A DNA stretch of 64,000 bases from Halobacteroidaceae bacterium (GCA_003551665.1 PUNE01000062.1:36369-100368); one strand, 5' to 3'; positions 43,729 to 56,333 are shown, counted from the first letter of the stretch. The notes: generated by a model not told the origin, from the sequence alone. A program made the numbers and translations.

Positions 43729-45303
43729 TTGGAGAAAAAACTCAATCTGGAACAGGAGAAGATCGACAGGGCACGGCAGGCTGCAGGCACCATTGCCCGG
43801 GGCGTGGTTGAAGAAATAACTCCCAGGACTACGGTGGCTGTAGAAAGGACCATTCTGCGCCTGCTGGGAGTTGATGGGGTTGACGTTGCGGAGATTCCCC
43901 TGCCCAATGTTGTGGTAGAAAAAATCCAGGAGGCTCAGGCCCTGCCCTGCGGCGTTGCCCACTGGATGGGCAGGGCCATACTTGCCACGGGAAAAAGCCC
44001 ACAGGAGATCGCCAGGGAGGTTGCAGATGGGAACCTGAATATCATGGACCAACCACTCTACAGCGACGAGGATATCCGGCGGGCCCTTGAACCCCATGTT
44101 CGGGAGGGATTGGAGTGGATCAGGGACCAGCGCCGCCGCAGGGAAAAATTTCTGGAAACCCTGGGGACCGGCCCCAAACCACTGCTTTATGTCATTGTTG
44201 CTACGGGTGATATTTATGAAGACGTAATCCAGGCCAAATCTGCTGCAGAGCAGGGAGCCGACATAGTTGCGGTCATCCGTTCGACAGCCCAGAGCCTTCT
44301 GGATTACGTTCCCTATGGTGCCACCCGGGAAGGGTTCGGTGGAACCTTTGCCACCCAGGAAAACTTCCGGATAATGCGCCAGGGGCTGGATGAAATTGGA
44401 GAAGAGGTGGGCCGATATATTTACCTGGTAAATTACTGTTCAGGACTGGCCATGCCGGAAATTGCAGCCATGGGGGCCCTGGAGAGGCTGGACATGATGC
44501 TCAACGATGCTATGTATGGTATCCTGTTCCGGGATATTAATATGAAACGAACCTTTATTGACCAGCACTTTTCCAGAATGATCAACGGTTATGCCGGGAT
44601 AATTATCAATACCGGGGAAGATAACTACCTGACAACGGCAGATCCGTACGAAGCTGCCCACACTGTCCTGGCCTCCCAGTTTATAAACGAGCAACTCGGT
44701 CTCCGCTCAGGACTCAAGGATGAGCAACTGGGACTGGGTCATGCTTTTGAACTGGACCCTGAAAAAGAAGATGGGTTTTTGCTTGAGGTTGCCCAGGCCC
44801 AGATGGCAAGGGAGATTTTCCCCCGAGCCCCCCTGAAATATATGCCGCCGACACGGCATATGACCGGGGATATTTTTAAAACTCACCTCGTGGACGGGAT
44901 GTTTAACCTGGCAGGAGTTGTAACTGGCCAGGAAATCCAGCTTCTGGGCATGTTAACTGAGGCCATCCACACCCCCCACATTCATGACAGGTCTCTAGCT
45001 ATTGATAATGCGCGCTATATAATGAATAATGCCCGCCACCTGGGGGATGAAATTTCCTTCAAACCAGGAGGGAAGGTCCAGAAGAGGGCCCAGCAGGTCC
45101 TCGATGAAGCAGTGGAAATGCTGGAGAAAATAGCTGATCTGGGCCTGCCGCGGGCAATAAGTGAAGGGTGGTTTGGAGGAATATCCCGCTCTCCCCAGGG
45201 CGGTAAGGGATTGAGTGGAGTGGTAGAGAAGGAAGAAAATTACTTCAACCCCTTTATGGAAGAAATGGCCAGCGAAAGGGAGGGATCATCCCGTGCAGAT
45301 TGA
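43729..45303 (+). CDS. kamD: Lysine 5,6-aminomutase alpha subunit
   Basis: The 524-residue protein matches KamD along its length, including DGVDVAEIPLPNVVVEKI, VIRSTAQSLLDYVPYGATREGFGGTFATQENFR and YMPPTRHMTGDIFKTHLVDGMFNL. The enzyme moves the 6-amino group of D-lysine or beta-lysine to C5, using AdoCbl and PLP. TTG 43729 lies 8 bases after GAGAGGAGG. It overlaps kamE by 11 bp. The length is close to the 516 of known subunits. Confidence 0.93.
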   Translation: MEKKLNLEQEKIDRARQAAGTIARGVVEEITPRTTVAVERTILRLLGVDGVDVAEIPLPNVVVEKIQEAQALPCGVAHWMGRAILATGKSPQEIAREVADGNLNIMDQPLYSDEDIRRALEPHVREGLEWIRDQRRRREKFLETLGTGPKPLLYVIVATGDIYEDVIQAKSAAEQGADIVAVIRSTAQSLLDYVPYGATREGFGGTFATQENFRIMRQGLDEIGEEVGRYIYLVNYCSGLAMPEIAAMGALERLDMMLNDAMYGILFRDINMKRTFIDQHFSRMINGYAGIIINTGEDNYLTTADPYEAAHTVLASQFINEQLGLRSGLKDEQLGLGHAFELDPEKEDGFLLEVAQAQMAREIFPRAPLKYMPPTRHMTGDIFKTHLVDGMFNLAGVVTGQEIQLLGMLTEAIHTPHIHDRSLAIDNARYIMNNARHLGDEISFKPGGKVQKRAQQVLDEAVEMLEKIADLGLPRAISEGWFGGISRSPQGGKGLSGVVEKEENYFNPFMEEMASEREGSSRAD

Positions 45304-46060
45304 TGAGAAAAGGATCAGGGCTTATGGAGATACTTTCAATGATGGGATTGTACAGGTGAGCTTTTCCCTGCCAGTCGAACACGGCCCAAAGGGTGATGAA
45401 GCGGCCCGAATCCTGGCGGGGCAGATGGGCCTGGAAGATGCGGAAGTTGCTTTTTCCCGGGATCTGGGCCAGAGTTTTTCCTTTTACATCGTTTACGGGA
45501 GATGTCCTGCCTACGTGGATCTTACCCAGATCCAGGTTTCCCAGGTTGAGGTTGAAGCGATGGATTACTATGAAATTAACCGGTTTATTGAAGAACGTAT
45601 CGGGCGCCCGCTGGTGGTAGTTGGGGCCTGCACGGGGACGGATGCTCACACAGTGGGGCTGGACGCCATAATGAATATGAAAGGTTATGCCGGGGAATAC
45701 GGCCTGGAGAGGTATCCCCAGTTTCATGCTTACAATTTGGGAAGCCAGGTTCCCAATGCAGACCTTATCTCCCGGGCCGTTGAGGTTGAAGCCGATGTAA
45801 TTCTTGTTTCCCAGGTGGTGACCCAGAAGAATGTCCACCTGGAAAATCTGACCAACCTGGTTGAACTCCTGGAGGCGGAAGGTCTTCGGGAAAAGTTTCT
45901 TTTGATAGTTGGCGGTCCCCGCATTTCCCACGAAATGGCACTTGAACTTGGTTTTGATGCTGGATTTGGACCGGGAACTCTCCCCCCGGAAGTAGCGACT
46001 TATGTTGCCCAGGAAATTTACCGCCGCCAGCGCAGCGATAGCGGCAAACCTGGCCAGTAA
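45293..46060 (+). CDS. kamE: Lysine 5,6-aminomutase beta subunit, cobalamin-binding
   Basis: The 255-residue protein binds cobalamin through the D-x-H-x-x-G motif DAHTVG (His119). The nearby lysine in NMKGYAGEYGLERY (Lys130) corresponds to the PLP-binding lysine of known beta subunits. It also has the Rossmann-like cobalamin domain with VILVSQVVTQKNVHL. It forms the active enzyme with KamD. GTG 45293 overlaps kamD, showing coupling. Confidence 0.93.
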   Translation: MQIDEKRIRAYGDTFNDGIVQVSFSLPVEHGPKGDEAARILAGQMGLEDAEVAFSRDLGQSFSFYIVYGRCPAYVDLTQIQVSQVEVEAMDYYEINRFIEERIGRPLVVVGACTGTDAHTVGLDAIMNMKGYAGEYGLERYPQFHAYNLGSQVPNADLISRAVEVEADVILVSQVVTQKNVHLENLTNLVELLEAEGLREKFLLIVGGPRISHEMALELGFDAGFGPGTLPPEVATYVAQEIYRRQRSDSGKPGQ

Positions 46061-46077
46061 CAAAGGAGGGCTAAATA

Positions 46078-46467
46078 ATGGAAAACCTGATTCGCCTGAG
46101 AATGTCCCAGGCTGATGCTCATTATGCAGGTAGCCTTGTGGACGGCGCTCGCCTACTGCAGCTATTCGGGGATGTGGCTACAGAGCTCTTAATCCGGAAA
46201 GATGGCGACGAAGGGCTCTTTTTGACCTATGAAAATGTTGAGTTTAAAGCACCTGTTTATGCCGGTGACTATATTGAAGCAAGAGGGAAGCTGACCAGGG
46301 TGGGAAATACATCCCGACAGATGGAATTTGAAGCCTTTAAGGTAATTTCCCCCGACCCCGGGGGAGAACACCCTTCAGCAGCAAAGGTTCTGGAAGAACC
46401 TGTCCTGGTTGCCAGGGCCCGGGGAATCTGCGTTGTACCCCGCGAACGCCAGAGGAAGGGAGGGTAA
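46078..46467 (+). CDS. kal: 3-Aminobutyryl-CoA ammonia-lyase
   Basis: The 129-residue hotdog-fold protein has [35 protein letters not shown] and a Kal-type [17 protein letters not shown]. Kal eliminates ammonia from L-3-aminobutyryl-CoA to give crotonyl-CoA. ATG 46078 follows AAAGGAGGG. It lies between kamE and kce, 4 bp ahead of kce, which fits the lysine fermentation pathway. Confidence 0.88.
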   Translation: MENLIRLRMSQADAHYAGSLVDGARLLQLFGDVATELLIRKDGDEGLFLTYENVEFKAPVYAGDYIEARGKLTRVGNTSRQMEFEAFKVISPDPGGEHPSAAKVLEEPVLVARARGICVVPRERQRKGG

Positions 46468-46471
46468 AACC

Positions 46472-47284
46472 ATGGAAAAAGTGATTATTACCTGTGCAGT
46501 CTGCGGAGCGGAAACGACCAGGGAAGATAATCCCAATCTCCCTATAACTCCTGAAGAAATTGCCAGGTCCGCCGCTGAGGCAGCAGAGGCCGGTGCGTCA
46601 ATAATCCACCTGCATGTTCGGGACAGCGAGGGAAAAGCCACAATGGACCCCGAAATCTTTGGCCGGACCAGGGACTTAATCGCAGAGAGGACTGATGCAA
46701 TAATCCAGTTCTCAACAGGTGGAGCAGTGGGTATGCCCCTTGAAGAAAGGATTGCACCCCTCGACCTGGCTCCAGAAATGGCTACCCTCACAACCGGGAC
46801 AGTTAATTTCGGCCGGGATGTTTTCTTCAATCCCCCCGATTATATCGAGGCCCTGGCCCGGAGAATGCAGGAAAAAGGAGTTCGTCCTGAAATCGAGGTT
46901 TTTGAGCCCGGGATGATAAAAAATGCGCTTTTCTTTGTCCGCAAGGGTTTGCTGGAAATGCCTCTGCACTTTGACCTGGTCATGGGTGTCCCGGGCGGTA
47001 TACCCGCCGGTATCCGGGACCTGGTCTACCTGGTGGAATCCCTGCCGGAAGGAAGCACCTGGAGCGTTGCAGGGATTGGCCGCCACGAACTGACCCTGGG
47101 CACTGCGGCCCTTGTAATGGGTGGGCATGTTCGGGTTGGTTTTGAGGACAATATTTTTTACCACAGGGGAGTTCTTGCGGAGAGTAACGCCCAGCTGGTA
47201 GAGCGGATTGCCCGGCTGGCAGGAGAAATCGGGAGAGAAGTTGCTACTCCCTCTGAGGCTCGGAAAATTCTCAAGATGGAATAA
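46472..47284 (+). CDS. kce: 3-Keto-5-aminohexanoate cleavage enzyme (BKACE/DUF849 family)
   Basis: The 270-residue protein has BKACE motifs, including ASIIHLHVRDSEGKATMD with zinc-binding histidines, QFSTGGAVGMPLEERIAPL and VGIGRHELTLGTAALVMGGHVRVGFEDN. It joins 3-keto-5-aminohexanoate and acetyl-CoA to make acetoacetate and 3-aminobutyryl-CoA. ATG 46472 follows GAAGGGAGGG. The upstream in-frame stretch belongs to kal. Confidence 0.92.
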   Translation: MEKVIITCAVCGAETTREDNPNLPITPEEIARSAAEAAEAGASIIHLHVRDSEGKATMDPEIFGRTRDLIAERTDAIIQFSTGGAVGMPLEERIAPLDLAPEMATLTTGTVNFGRDVFFNPPDYIEALARRMQEKGVRPEIEVFEPGMIKNALFFVRKGLLEMPLHFDLVMGVPGGIPAGIRDLVYLVESLPEGSTWSVAGIGRHELTLGTAALVMGGHVRVGFEDNIFYHRGVLAESNAQLVERIARLAGEIGREVATPSEARKILKME

Positions 47285-47299
47285 AGGAGGTAGATTTGC

Positions 47300-48145
47300 A
47301 TGCAAAAAATTGGGATTATCGGTTCGGGAACCATGGGCAGCGGAATTGCCCAGATCCTGGCCCTTAAGGGTTACCAGGTGATAATTGTCGACATTGAAGA
47401 AGAAGCCCTGAAAAAGGGGATCCAGAGAATTGAGAAACAACTGGAAAGGAACGTTTCCAAAGAAAGACTCACCCAGGAGGAAAAAGAAAGGGCCCTTTCT
47501 CTCATAGGCTCCACAACCTCCATGACGGATCTGCAGGTAGTCGACCTGGTCATTGAAGCTGCCATCGAGGATATGGAGATAAAAAAGGATATTTTCAATG
47601 AGCTGGAAGCCATCTGCCGGCCGGAGGTAATCCTGGCAACCAACACCTCTTCCCTTTCCATAACCGACCTGGCCAGAGCAACAACAAGGCCAGAAAAAAT
47701 CGTGGGGATGCACTTTTTCAACCCGGTCCCGGTAATGAAACTGGTAGAAGTGGTAAAAGGGGAAGATACCTCCGAGGAAACTGTCAGTACAATCAAGGAA
47801 ATGGCTCAGAACCTGGACAAGCGCCCCATTGAAGTTAAAGACAGCCCCGGATTTGTTGTAAATCGCCTGTTGATTCCCATGATAAACGAAGCAGCACTTC
47901 TTTACGGGGAAAAGGTTGCCTCTGCAGAAGCCATTGACAAAGGGATGGAACTGGGAGCAAATCATCCCATAGGTCCCCTGGCCCTGGCTGACCTGATAGG
48001 TCTTGACGTGTGCCTGGCCATCATGAAATCTCTGCATGAAAACCTGGAAGATGACAAATACAGGCCTGCTCCTGTCCTCGAAGAAAAGGTGGCTAATGGA
48101 GAGCTTGGCCGGAAAAGCCAACAGGGCTTCTATTCCTATAGCTAA
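47300..48145 (+). CDS. hbd: 3-Hydroxybutyryl-CoA dehydrogenase
   Basis: The 281-residue protein has an N-terminal NAD motif GIIGSGTMGSGIAQ, VIEAAIEDMEIKKDIF, the catalytic-site sequence ILATNTSSLSITDLA and GMHFFNPVPVMKLVEVV with its histidine. The C-terminal domain has DSPGFVVNRLLIPMINEAALL. It interconverts acetoacetyl-CoA and 3-hydroxybutyryl-CoA. Its place at the end of the kam-kal-kce operon replaces the position of kdd in other organisms, but it is not a 3,5-diaminohexanoate dehydrogenase by sequence. ATG 47300 follows AAAGGAGG. Confidence 0.93.
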   Translation: MQKIGIIGSGTMGSGIAQILALKGYQVIIVDIEEEALKKGIQRIEKQLERNVSKERLTQEEKERALSLIGSTTSMTDLQVVDLVIEAAIEDMEIKKDIFNELEAICRPEVILATNTSSLSITDLARATTRPEKIVGMHFFNPVPVMKLVEVVKGEDTSEETVSTIKEMAQNLDKRPIEVKDSPGFVVNRLLIPMINEAALLYGEKVASAEAIDKGMELGANHPIGPLALADLIGLDVCLAIMKSLHENLEDDKYRPAPVLEEKVANGELGRKSQQGFYSYS

Positions 48146-48153
48146 AAAACAAA

Positions 48154-48177
48154 AAACCCTGCCGCGGGCAGGGTTTT
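48154..48177. terminator. Terminator at the end of the lysine operon
   Basis: AAACCCTGCC (48154-48163) pairs with GGCAGGGTTT (48167-48176), with flanking A and T runs. The minus-strand GGDEF gene ends at 48181, so it may serve both. Confidence 0.85.
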
Positions 48178-48180
48178 GCT

Positions 48181-49395
48181 TTAAAAATCCTGGAAATAAG
48201 AGCGGACACGATTTTTTCCCTGGAACTTTGCCAGGTAGGCGGCATTGTCCGCCTGGCGGATCAACTCATCCTTATTTTTCTTTTCATCGTCCTGGCCCCG
48301 GAGGGAGGCCAGGCCAATTGAAACTGTCACCTGGATTTTATTTCCGGAATCATCTAAAGACTTAGAGGCGATGGTTTCCCGGATTCGTTCCCCCACCTGG
48401 TAGGATTTTTCGGGTGAGGTATCTGGAAGAAGAACAAGAAATTCTTCTCCCCCGAACCGGGACACAATATCATTGTCTCGAACGGAGTTTTCAATATTTT
48501 TGGCCACAAGCTTCAGGACCTCGTCACCGACCTGGTGGCCGTACCTGTCGTTAACCATCTTGAAATTATCGATGTCAATTAACAGCAGTGACAGGTCTCT
48601 TTTCTCGTCGATAATATCCTGAAGGTTTTGGGAAAACCAGGTTTCCAGGTAGCGGCGGTTGAAAAGTCCTGTCAGGGGGTCGACCAGGGCTTTTTCCTGG
48701 CTTTCTTTAATCAGCTCCTGGTCGCGGAGGATAAAATAAACGCTGACCAGGGGGAGGGAGACCAGGAGACCTCCGGGGATACCTTCCTGCTGATAGACCA
48801 GGGTAAAGATAATTCCTATGGTATAATATATGGGGATGATTTTTAGAACGTCGGAAATCAGGCTGGAGAAAAAAAGTTGAAAAAAGTTGCCCCGGCCCTG
48901 GAAGGCCAGGGCCCCGCTAACAAGTGCATTACTGAAGATATCGAAGAGAAAAAGGACCCCTACCATCAGGAAAAAATGTTCTCCGAGGCTGAAATGCTCT
49001 GGAAAGGCACCGTAAATACGGAAAACGGAACTGGCGAGAATCAGGCTCAGGGAAGCCTGACCGATGTTGAAAGGGAGTCGGCTTGGGGTGCCCCTTCGAA
49101 ACGAATGAACTATCAGGCCGGGAATAAGAGTAAAAATGGCTGGGGCCGGGCCGAAGAGAAGAAAAACTCCCATTGTTATGGGGAAACTCAGGCTTATGGA
49201 CATACCCGATGGGAGTTCCACCTGGAAAAAAGAGAAGAAAAGGTTTAAAGCAATAAGAAAAACTATTTCCCCGGGGCTTATAGGAGGCGAAGGGAGCAAA
49301 AGAATTATGATCAGGGCAGCAAGCCCTGCCAGGGTAACCATTGCCATATAAACTAACAATGCCATGTTTTCAGGCCTAGAGGTTTTAACTGACAC
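48181..49395 (-). CDS. Membrane-bound diguanylate cyclase (GGDEF)
   Basis: This protein of about 404 residues has an N-terminal membrane sensor region of seven or eight helices and a C-terminal GGDEF domain. The active-site loop is RFGGEEF, and RDND five residues upstream is an inhibitory I-site (RxxD). It should make c-di-GMP with product feedback. The start is uncertain. GTG 49395 lies 9 bases after AAAGGA, while ATG 49404 directly abuts that site. The nearby HD-GYP protein (33800-34969) would degrade the signal. Confidence 0.88.
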   Translation of the reverse strand: MSVKTSRPENMALLVYMAMVTLAGLAALIIILLLPSPPISPGEIVFLIALNLFFSFFQVELPSGMSISLSFPITMGVFLLFGPAPAIFTLIPGLIVHSFRRGTPSRLPFNIGQASLSLILASSVFRIYGAFPEHFSLGEHFFLMVGVLFLFDIFSNALVSGALAFQGRGNFFQLFFSSLISDVLKIIPIYYTIGIIFTLVYQQEGIPGGLLVSLPLVSVYFILRDQELIKESQEKALVDPLTGLFNRRYLETWFSQNLQDIIDEKRDLSLLLIDIDNFKMVNDRYGHQVGDEVLKLVAKNIENSVRDNDIVSRFGGEEFLVLLPDTSPEKSYQVGERIRETIASKSLDDSGNKIQVTVSIGLASLRGQDDEKKNKDELIRQADNAAYLAKFQGKNRVRSYFQDF

Positions 49396-49462
49396 AGTTC
49401 TCATTCCTTTGGGATGGTTTTGGAAAAAAATTCTTTCTTTTTCCCCTGCCGGGGTAAAAATC

Positions 49463-50272
49463 CTAGAAACTGAAAGACACCTGGATTCCCCGTTCTGTAG
49501 CCTGCAACTGGAAATTTTTATTCCCCTCGTGAAGTTTGAGGACCCCCCGGGCAGCAAAATGTCCCAGGGCTGAACCAAAGAAAACATCTGAGGTCCAGTG
49601 ATCATTATCGTGGACCCGGGAAATTGCTGTCAGGCCGGCAAGGGTGTAGGCGGCAGTTCTGACAAGGGTGTTATGTGAGTATTTCTCGGCAATAACTGTT
49701 GCTACTGCAAAGGCCACACAGGCATGGCCCGAAGCAAAGGACTGGTTGTCACGGGGCAGACCGGGTCCGTCGAAGGTCATGGGTGGGCTACCTGTGCTGG
49801 GGCGATGGCGCTGGAAGGTAAACTTAACTGCTTCAGAAAAGAACCCAGCAATAAAAAAGCTTTCCGTTGCCAGGAGGGCTGTTTCCCGGGCTTTTTCATC
49901 TTTCTCCAGGATACCGTAGAGGTATAGACCCCCCAGGAGGGGAAGGGTAGTCGTTCCCTCGCCAAAAGGTTTTACAAGCCTGGAAATGTTTTCTGTTATC
50001 TGGGTTCGGTTATCCTGGCTCCAGGACTGGATTTTACTGTCCATAGCAAATAGAGCAACCGTGGTTCCGGCAATACTTCCAGCAGCCAGCCACTCCCCCC
50101 TCTCCCACTCCAGGGGCGAGGAGGCCAGTTGAAAGAAGTTGACGGGGATTCTTGACAGCTGCCTTAATTCTTCTCCGATCCCTTCCAGGCAGGAGGGAGA
50201 AGAATGGGTGGGGGAAGAAAATATGGATATTACTGCCATCAGTACAACCAGGGTGAGAGGAATTTTGAACAT
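49463..50272 (-). CDS. PAP2-family phosphatase, copy A
   Basis: The 269-residue protein has an N-terminal signal or anchor (residues 5-24) and the PAP2 motifs KFTFQRHRP, FASGHACVAFA and SRVHDNDHWTSDVF. These form the active site of lipid phosphatases acting outside the membrane on phosphatidic acid or undecaprenyl pyrophosphate. It is transcribed away from copy B at 50384-51166, and both starts are about 110 bp apart. They are clearly paralogues. Confidence 0.85.
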   Translation of the reverse strand: MFKIPLTLVVLMAVISIFSSPTHSSPSCLEGIGEELRQLSRIPVNFFQLASSPLEWERGEWLAAGSIAGTTVALFAMDSKIQSWSQDNRTQITENISRLVKPFGEGTTTLPLLGGLYLYGILEKDEKARETALLATESFFIAGFFSEAVKFTFQRHRPSTGSPPMTFDGPGLPRDNQSFASGHACVAFAVATVIAEKYSHNTLVRTAAYTLAGLTAISRVHDNDHWTSDVFFGSALGHFAARGVLKLHEGNKNFQLQATERGIQVSFSF

Positions 50273-50383
50273 GGTAACACTTCCCTTTCCTGGGGGACAA
50301 AAAAGTTTCCTAATTTATTTTCGGGAAAAAACCCGGAAAGCCTTTTTTTGTTAGATAATTATCCCCGAAAGGAGCCAAATCCC

Positions 50384-51166
50384 ATGCATAACCAGACAGT
50401 TTCTTTGATGCTGGTTGTTTTGATTTTATTTTCTTTTGCAACTCCAGCAGCTGGGGAATCCCTGATCCCTTTTTCGGCCCTGAGGGGAGTTGCAGCAGGG
50501 GTAGGTGACTGGGACAGGGAATGGGAAATTCTGGGGGCGGGGATTGCTGGAACCCTTACCCTTATTGTTCTGGACGGGGAACTCTATTCTATTGTCCAGG
50601 CGGGGAAAACCCCCGCATCGGATTGGGTAGCCAGATTTATCGGCCCACTTGGTGGCGGCTCAGTTGCCGTTCCTGGTCTTCTCCTGGGTTACGGTTTGGC
50701 GGGTTTTAGGGATGATCCGACCCTTGGTCAGGCAGTTCAAGAAGCCTGGGAGAGCCTCTTGATTTCCGGGCTTATTGTGACCGTGGGCAAACAGCTCACC
50801 CACCGCCAGAGGCCGTCGCACGGGGAGGATCCATATAAATGGGGTGGCCCGGGTATTTCCAGGGAACATCTTTCCTTCCCTTCCGGGCACAGTGCAGCAG
50901 CCTTTTCCATTGCCACCTCCTTTGCCGGGGTTTACGGGGAGGACCGGCCCTGGGTTTCATATTTAGCCTATTCCCTTGCGGCCCTCGCCGCTTATTCAAG
51001 AATTCACGATTCCCACCACTGGCCTTCGGATGTTTTTGCCGGTTCTCTACTGGGATGGGCAGTTGGCAGGCAGGTCAGGAATTTCCACGAGGAAAGGGAA
51101 GAAGCCGGGATATGGACAATAGATCCAGCGGGGGGAGTGCTCCTGAGCTGGGAATGGACTTTTTAA
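50384..51166 (+). CDS. PAP2-family phosphatase, copy B
   Basis: This protein of 260 residues has a signal-like N-terminus (MHNQTVSLMLVVLILFSFA) and PAP2 motifs KQLTHRQRPSHG, LSFPSGHSAAAFS and SRIHDSHHWPSDVF. It shares the layout WDREWEILGAGIAGT-like region and the C-terminal LSWEW tail with the divergent copy A. ATG 50384 follows GAAAGGAG; an in-frame extension to 50204 would overlap copy A and is rejected. Confidence 0.85.
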   Translation: MHNQTVSLMLVVLILFSFATPAAGESLIPFSALRGVAAGVGDWDREWEILGAGIAGTLTLIVLDGELYSIVQAGKTPASDWVARFIGPLGGGSVAVPGLLLGYGLAGFRDDPTLGQAVQEAWESLLISGLIVTVGKQLTHRQRPSHGEDPYKWGGPGISREHLSFPSGHSAAAFSIATSFAGVYGEDRPWVSYLAYSLAALAAYSRIHDSHHWPSDVFAGSLLGWAVGRQVRNFHEEREEAGIWTIDPAGGVLLSWEWTF

Positions 51167-51169
51167 CCT

Positions 51170-51197
51170 TTACACCCGGCAGGAAAAAATATATAAT
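51170..51197 (+). promoter_or_regulatory. Promoter of argS-pyrG
   Basis: TTTACA (51170-51175), a 16-bp spacer and TATAAT (51192-51197) lie upstream of argS. Confidence 0.7.
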
Positions 51198-51242
51198 TAA
51201 CCCCAAAAGTATTGCGAAATGGCAGAGGAGGTAGTCCAGGAA

Positions 51243-54570
<3,328 letters not shown>

Positions 54571-54719
54571 AGATGACGGGTTTTCAGGCAGGAGGCAGGG
54601 GATGAAGGAGGAAATTTTTCTGTTTTGCCGAAATCTGTTTTAGATAAATTATATTTTTCCGGTTACAGGAAGGATTTTGGCTTTCCTGGCAGAACTTGTA
54701 TCAACAGGAGGGAAGCCAA

Positions 54720-55340
54720 ATGCTGATCAACCGGGAAACTACTCTGTCCCTGAGATGTCCGGCCTGCGGACTAATAATTGCAGACTACCTGCATGCTTTT
54801 TCCTTTTCTGGTAGCAGGAAAATTCAGCCGCAATGCTCCTGTGGGCAGAAGAAGGCCTCTCTGATTTGGGAAAATAATGATGAATATAAACTTGTTTATT
54901 TGTGTGCAGTTTGCGAGAAAGAGCATATCCTTTCTTTTTCTGGGCAAGAGTTCTGGGGGGATAATCCCCGGCCGATTAAATGTTCGGAAACTGACGTCCA
55001 GCTGGGAAAGCTTGGTCCCCAAAAGGACCTTGCAGGAAGGCTGGAGGCCATAGCTGAAAAGATGCAGGGCAATGATTTTTTCATCAATCCGGACCTTGTT
55101 TTAAGGTTTCTTGACCGGTTGCAGGGGCTGGTTCTGGATGGACAGCTGGGCTGTTTGTGCGGCAGCCGTGAGGTTCACGTTGACCTTTTCCCGGACAGAA
55201 TCAAGCTTATCTGCCAGAACTGCGCTGGGGAAGTTGTTCTCTCCGCCTGCCGGGAGGAAGACCTGGAAAACTTAATCCGTCGCAATGCCGTTTTTATTCC
55301 TGGTTATTCTCCGGGCAAAAAGAGGGAGAAAAACCCATAA
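54720..55340 (+). CDS. Cysteine-rich CxxC protein of unknown function
   Basis: This protein of 206 residues has several zinc-ribbon-like pairs: CPACG near residue 14, CSCG near 40, CAVC near 62, CLCG near 143 and CQNC near 163. The spacing suggests two or more CxxC...CxxC modules. I recognise it only as a CpXC-like, possibly zinc-binding protein. ATG 54720 follows AGGAGGG. It lies between pyrG and a LysM-M23 peptidase gene. Confidence 0.6.
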   Translation: MLINRETTLSLRCPACGLIIADYLHAFSFSGSRKIQPQCSCGQKKASLIWENNDEYKLVYLCAVCEKEHILSFSGQEFWGDNPRPIKCSETDVQLGKLGPQKDLAGRLEAIAEKMQGNDFFINPDLVLRFLDRLQGLVLDGQLGCLCGSREVHVDLFPDRIKLICQNCAGEVVLSACREEDLENLIRRNAVFIPGYSPGKKREKNP

Positions 55341-55379
55341 ATTTTTTATAACGAATTTTTCAGGGAGGAGAGGTGGCTT

Positions 55380-56333
55380 TTGGCAAGTTGGAAGATTTTG
55401 CTGGTTTTTTGTATGATCTTTTTGGTTTTTCCCGCCCAGGTAAGCCTGGCGGAAGAAGGGCCTGATTTCCGGTTTTTCCAGCGACTCAGCCTCTTTCAGC
55501 GGGAAGCTGACGGGCACCTGGGACCCATGGATATTCGTGGTGACGAGACCTGGGGTAACGGTGTCCAACTTGAAGTTCAGATCAGAATTGACGAGATTGC
55601 AGAACGGGTGGCAAGTGTAGCACGTTTTTCCACCCACCAGGTTCAGCCCGGGGAAACCCTCTGGGATATATCCCGCAAGTATGGTATTGATGTGGCCACC
55701 CTGGCCGGTGTAAATCATGATATTGCCAATGTACATAATATACGGGCGGGAGATGAAATTAGGGTTATTAATATCCGGGGAACAGTCCACAAGGCAAAAC
55801 AGGGAGAAACGGTTGACTGTATTGCCGGAGAATATGGTGTCTGCCCGGAGGAAATCAGGAGAGTCAACGCAGAAGATCTTAACAGCCTGGAGATTGGGCA
55901 GGAAGTAGTGGTTCCCGGTGCCAAACCTGCAGATTTTGCCGAAAGAGGTGGAACCCTCGATTCCTTCGTCTGGCCGGTAACAGGCGGTCGTATTTCTTCT
56001 CATTTCGGGCCCCGCTGGGGAGGTTTTCACGAAGGTCTTGATATTGCTGTTCCAACAGGAACACCAGTCAGGGCGGCCAAGGAAGGCTGGGTTTCCTTCT
56101 CCGGGTGGAATGGGGGCTACGGCAATACCATTGATATTGACCACGGTGGAGGAGTCGTTACCAGATATGCTCACAATAGCAGGCTCCTGGTAAGCAGGGG
56201 AAGCTTTGTCTACCAGGGGCAGGTAATAGCTTATTCAGGCAATACGGGTCGTTCGACCGGTCCCCACCTTCATTTTGAGATTCATCTCAACAACAGGCCA
56301 GTGAATCCCATTCGCTACCTGCCTCCCCGTTAG
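55380..56333 (+). CDS. Secreted LysM-M23 peptidoglycan endopeptidase
   Basis: The 317-residue protein has a signal peptide (MASWKILLVFCMIFLVF then cleavage near AQVSLA), two LysM repeats (about 82-127 and 130-175, with GETLWDISRKYGID and GETVDCIAGEYGVC), and a C-terminal M23 domain (FHEGLDIAVPTGTPVRAA, GPHLHFEIHLNNRPVNP). The LysMs bind peptidoglycan and the zinc peptidase cleaves cross-links. M23 histidine and aspartate ligands are intact. TTG 55380 follows GGGAGGAGAGG. Confidence 0.9.
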   Translation: MASWKILLVFCMIFLVFPAQVSLAEEGPDFRFFQRLSLFQREADGHLGPMDIRGDETWGNGVQLEVQIRIDEIAERVASVARFSTHQVQPGETLWDISRKYGIDVATLAGVNHDIANVHNIRAGDEIRVINIRGTVHKAKQGETVDCIAGEYGVCPEEIRRVNAEDLNSLEIGQEVVVPGAKPADFAERGGTLDSFVWPVTGGRISSHFGPRWGGFHEGLDIAVPTGTPVRAAKEGWVSFSGWNGGYGNTIDIDHGGGVVTRYAHNSRLLVSRGSFVYQGQVIAYSGNTGRSTGPHLHFEIHLNNRPVNPIRYLPPR

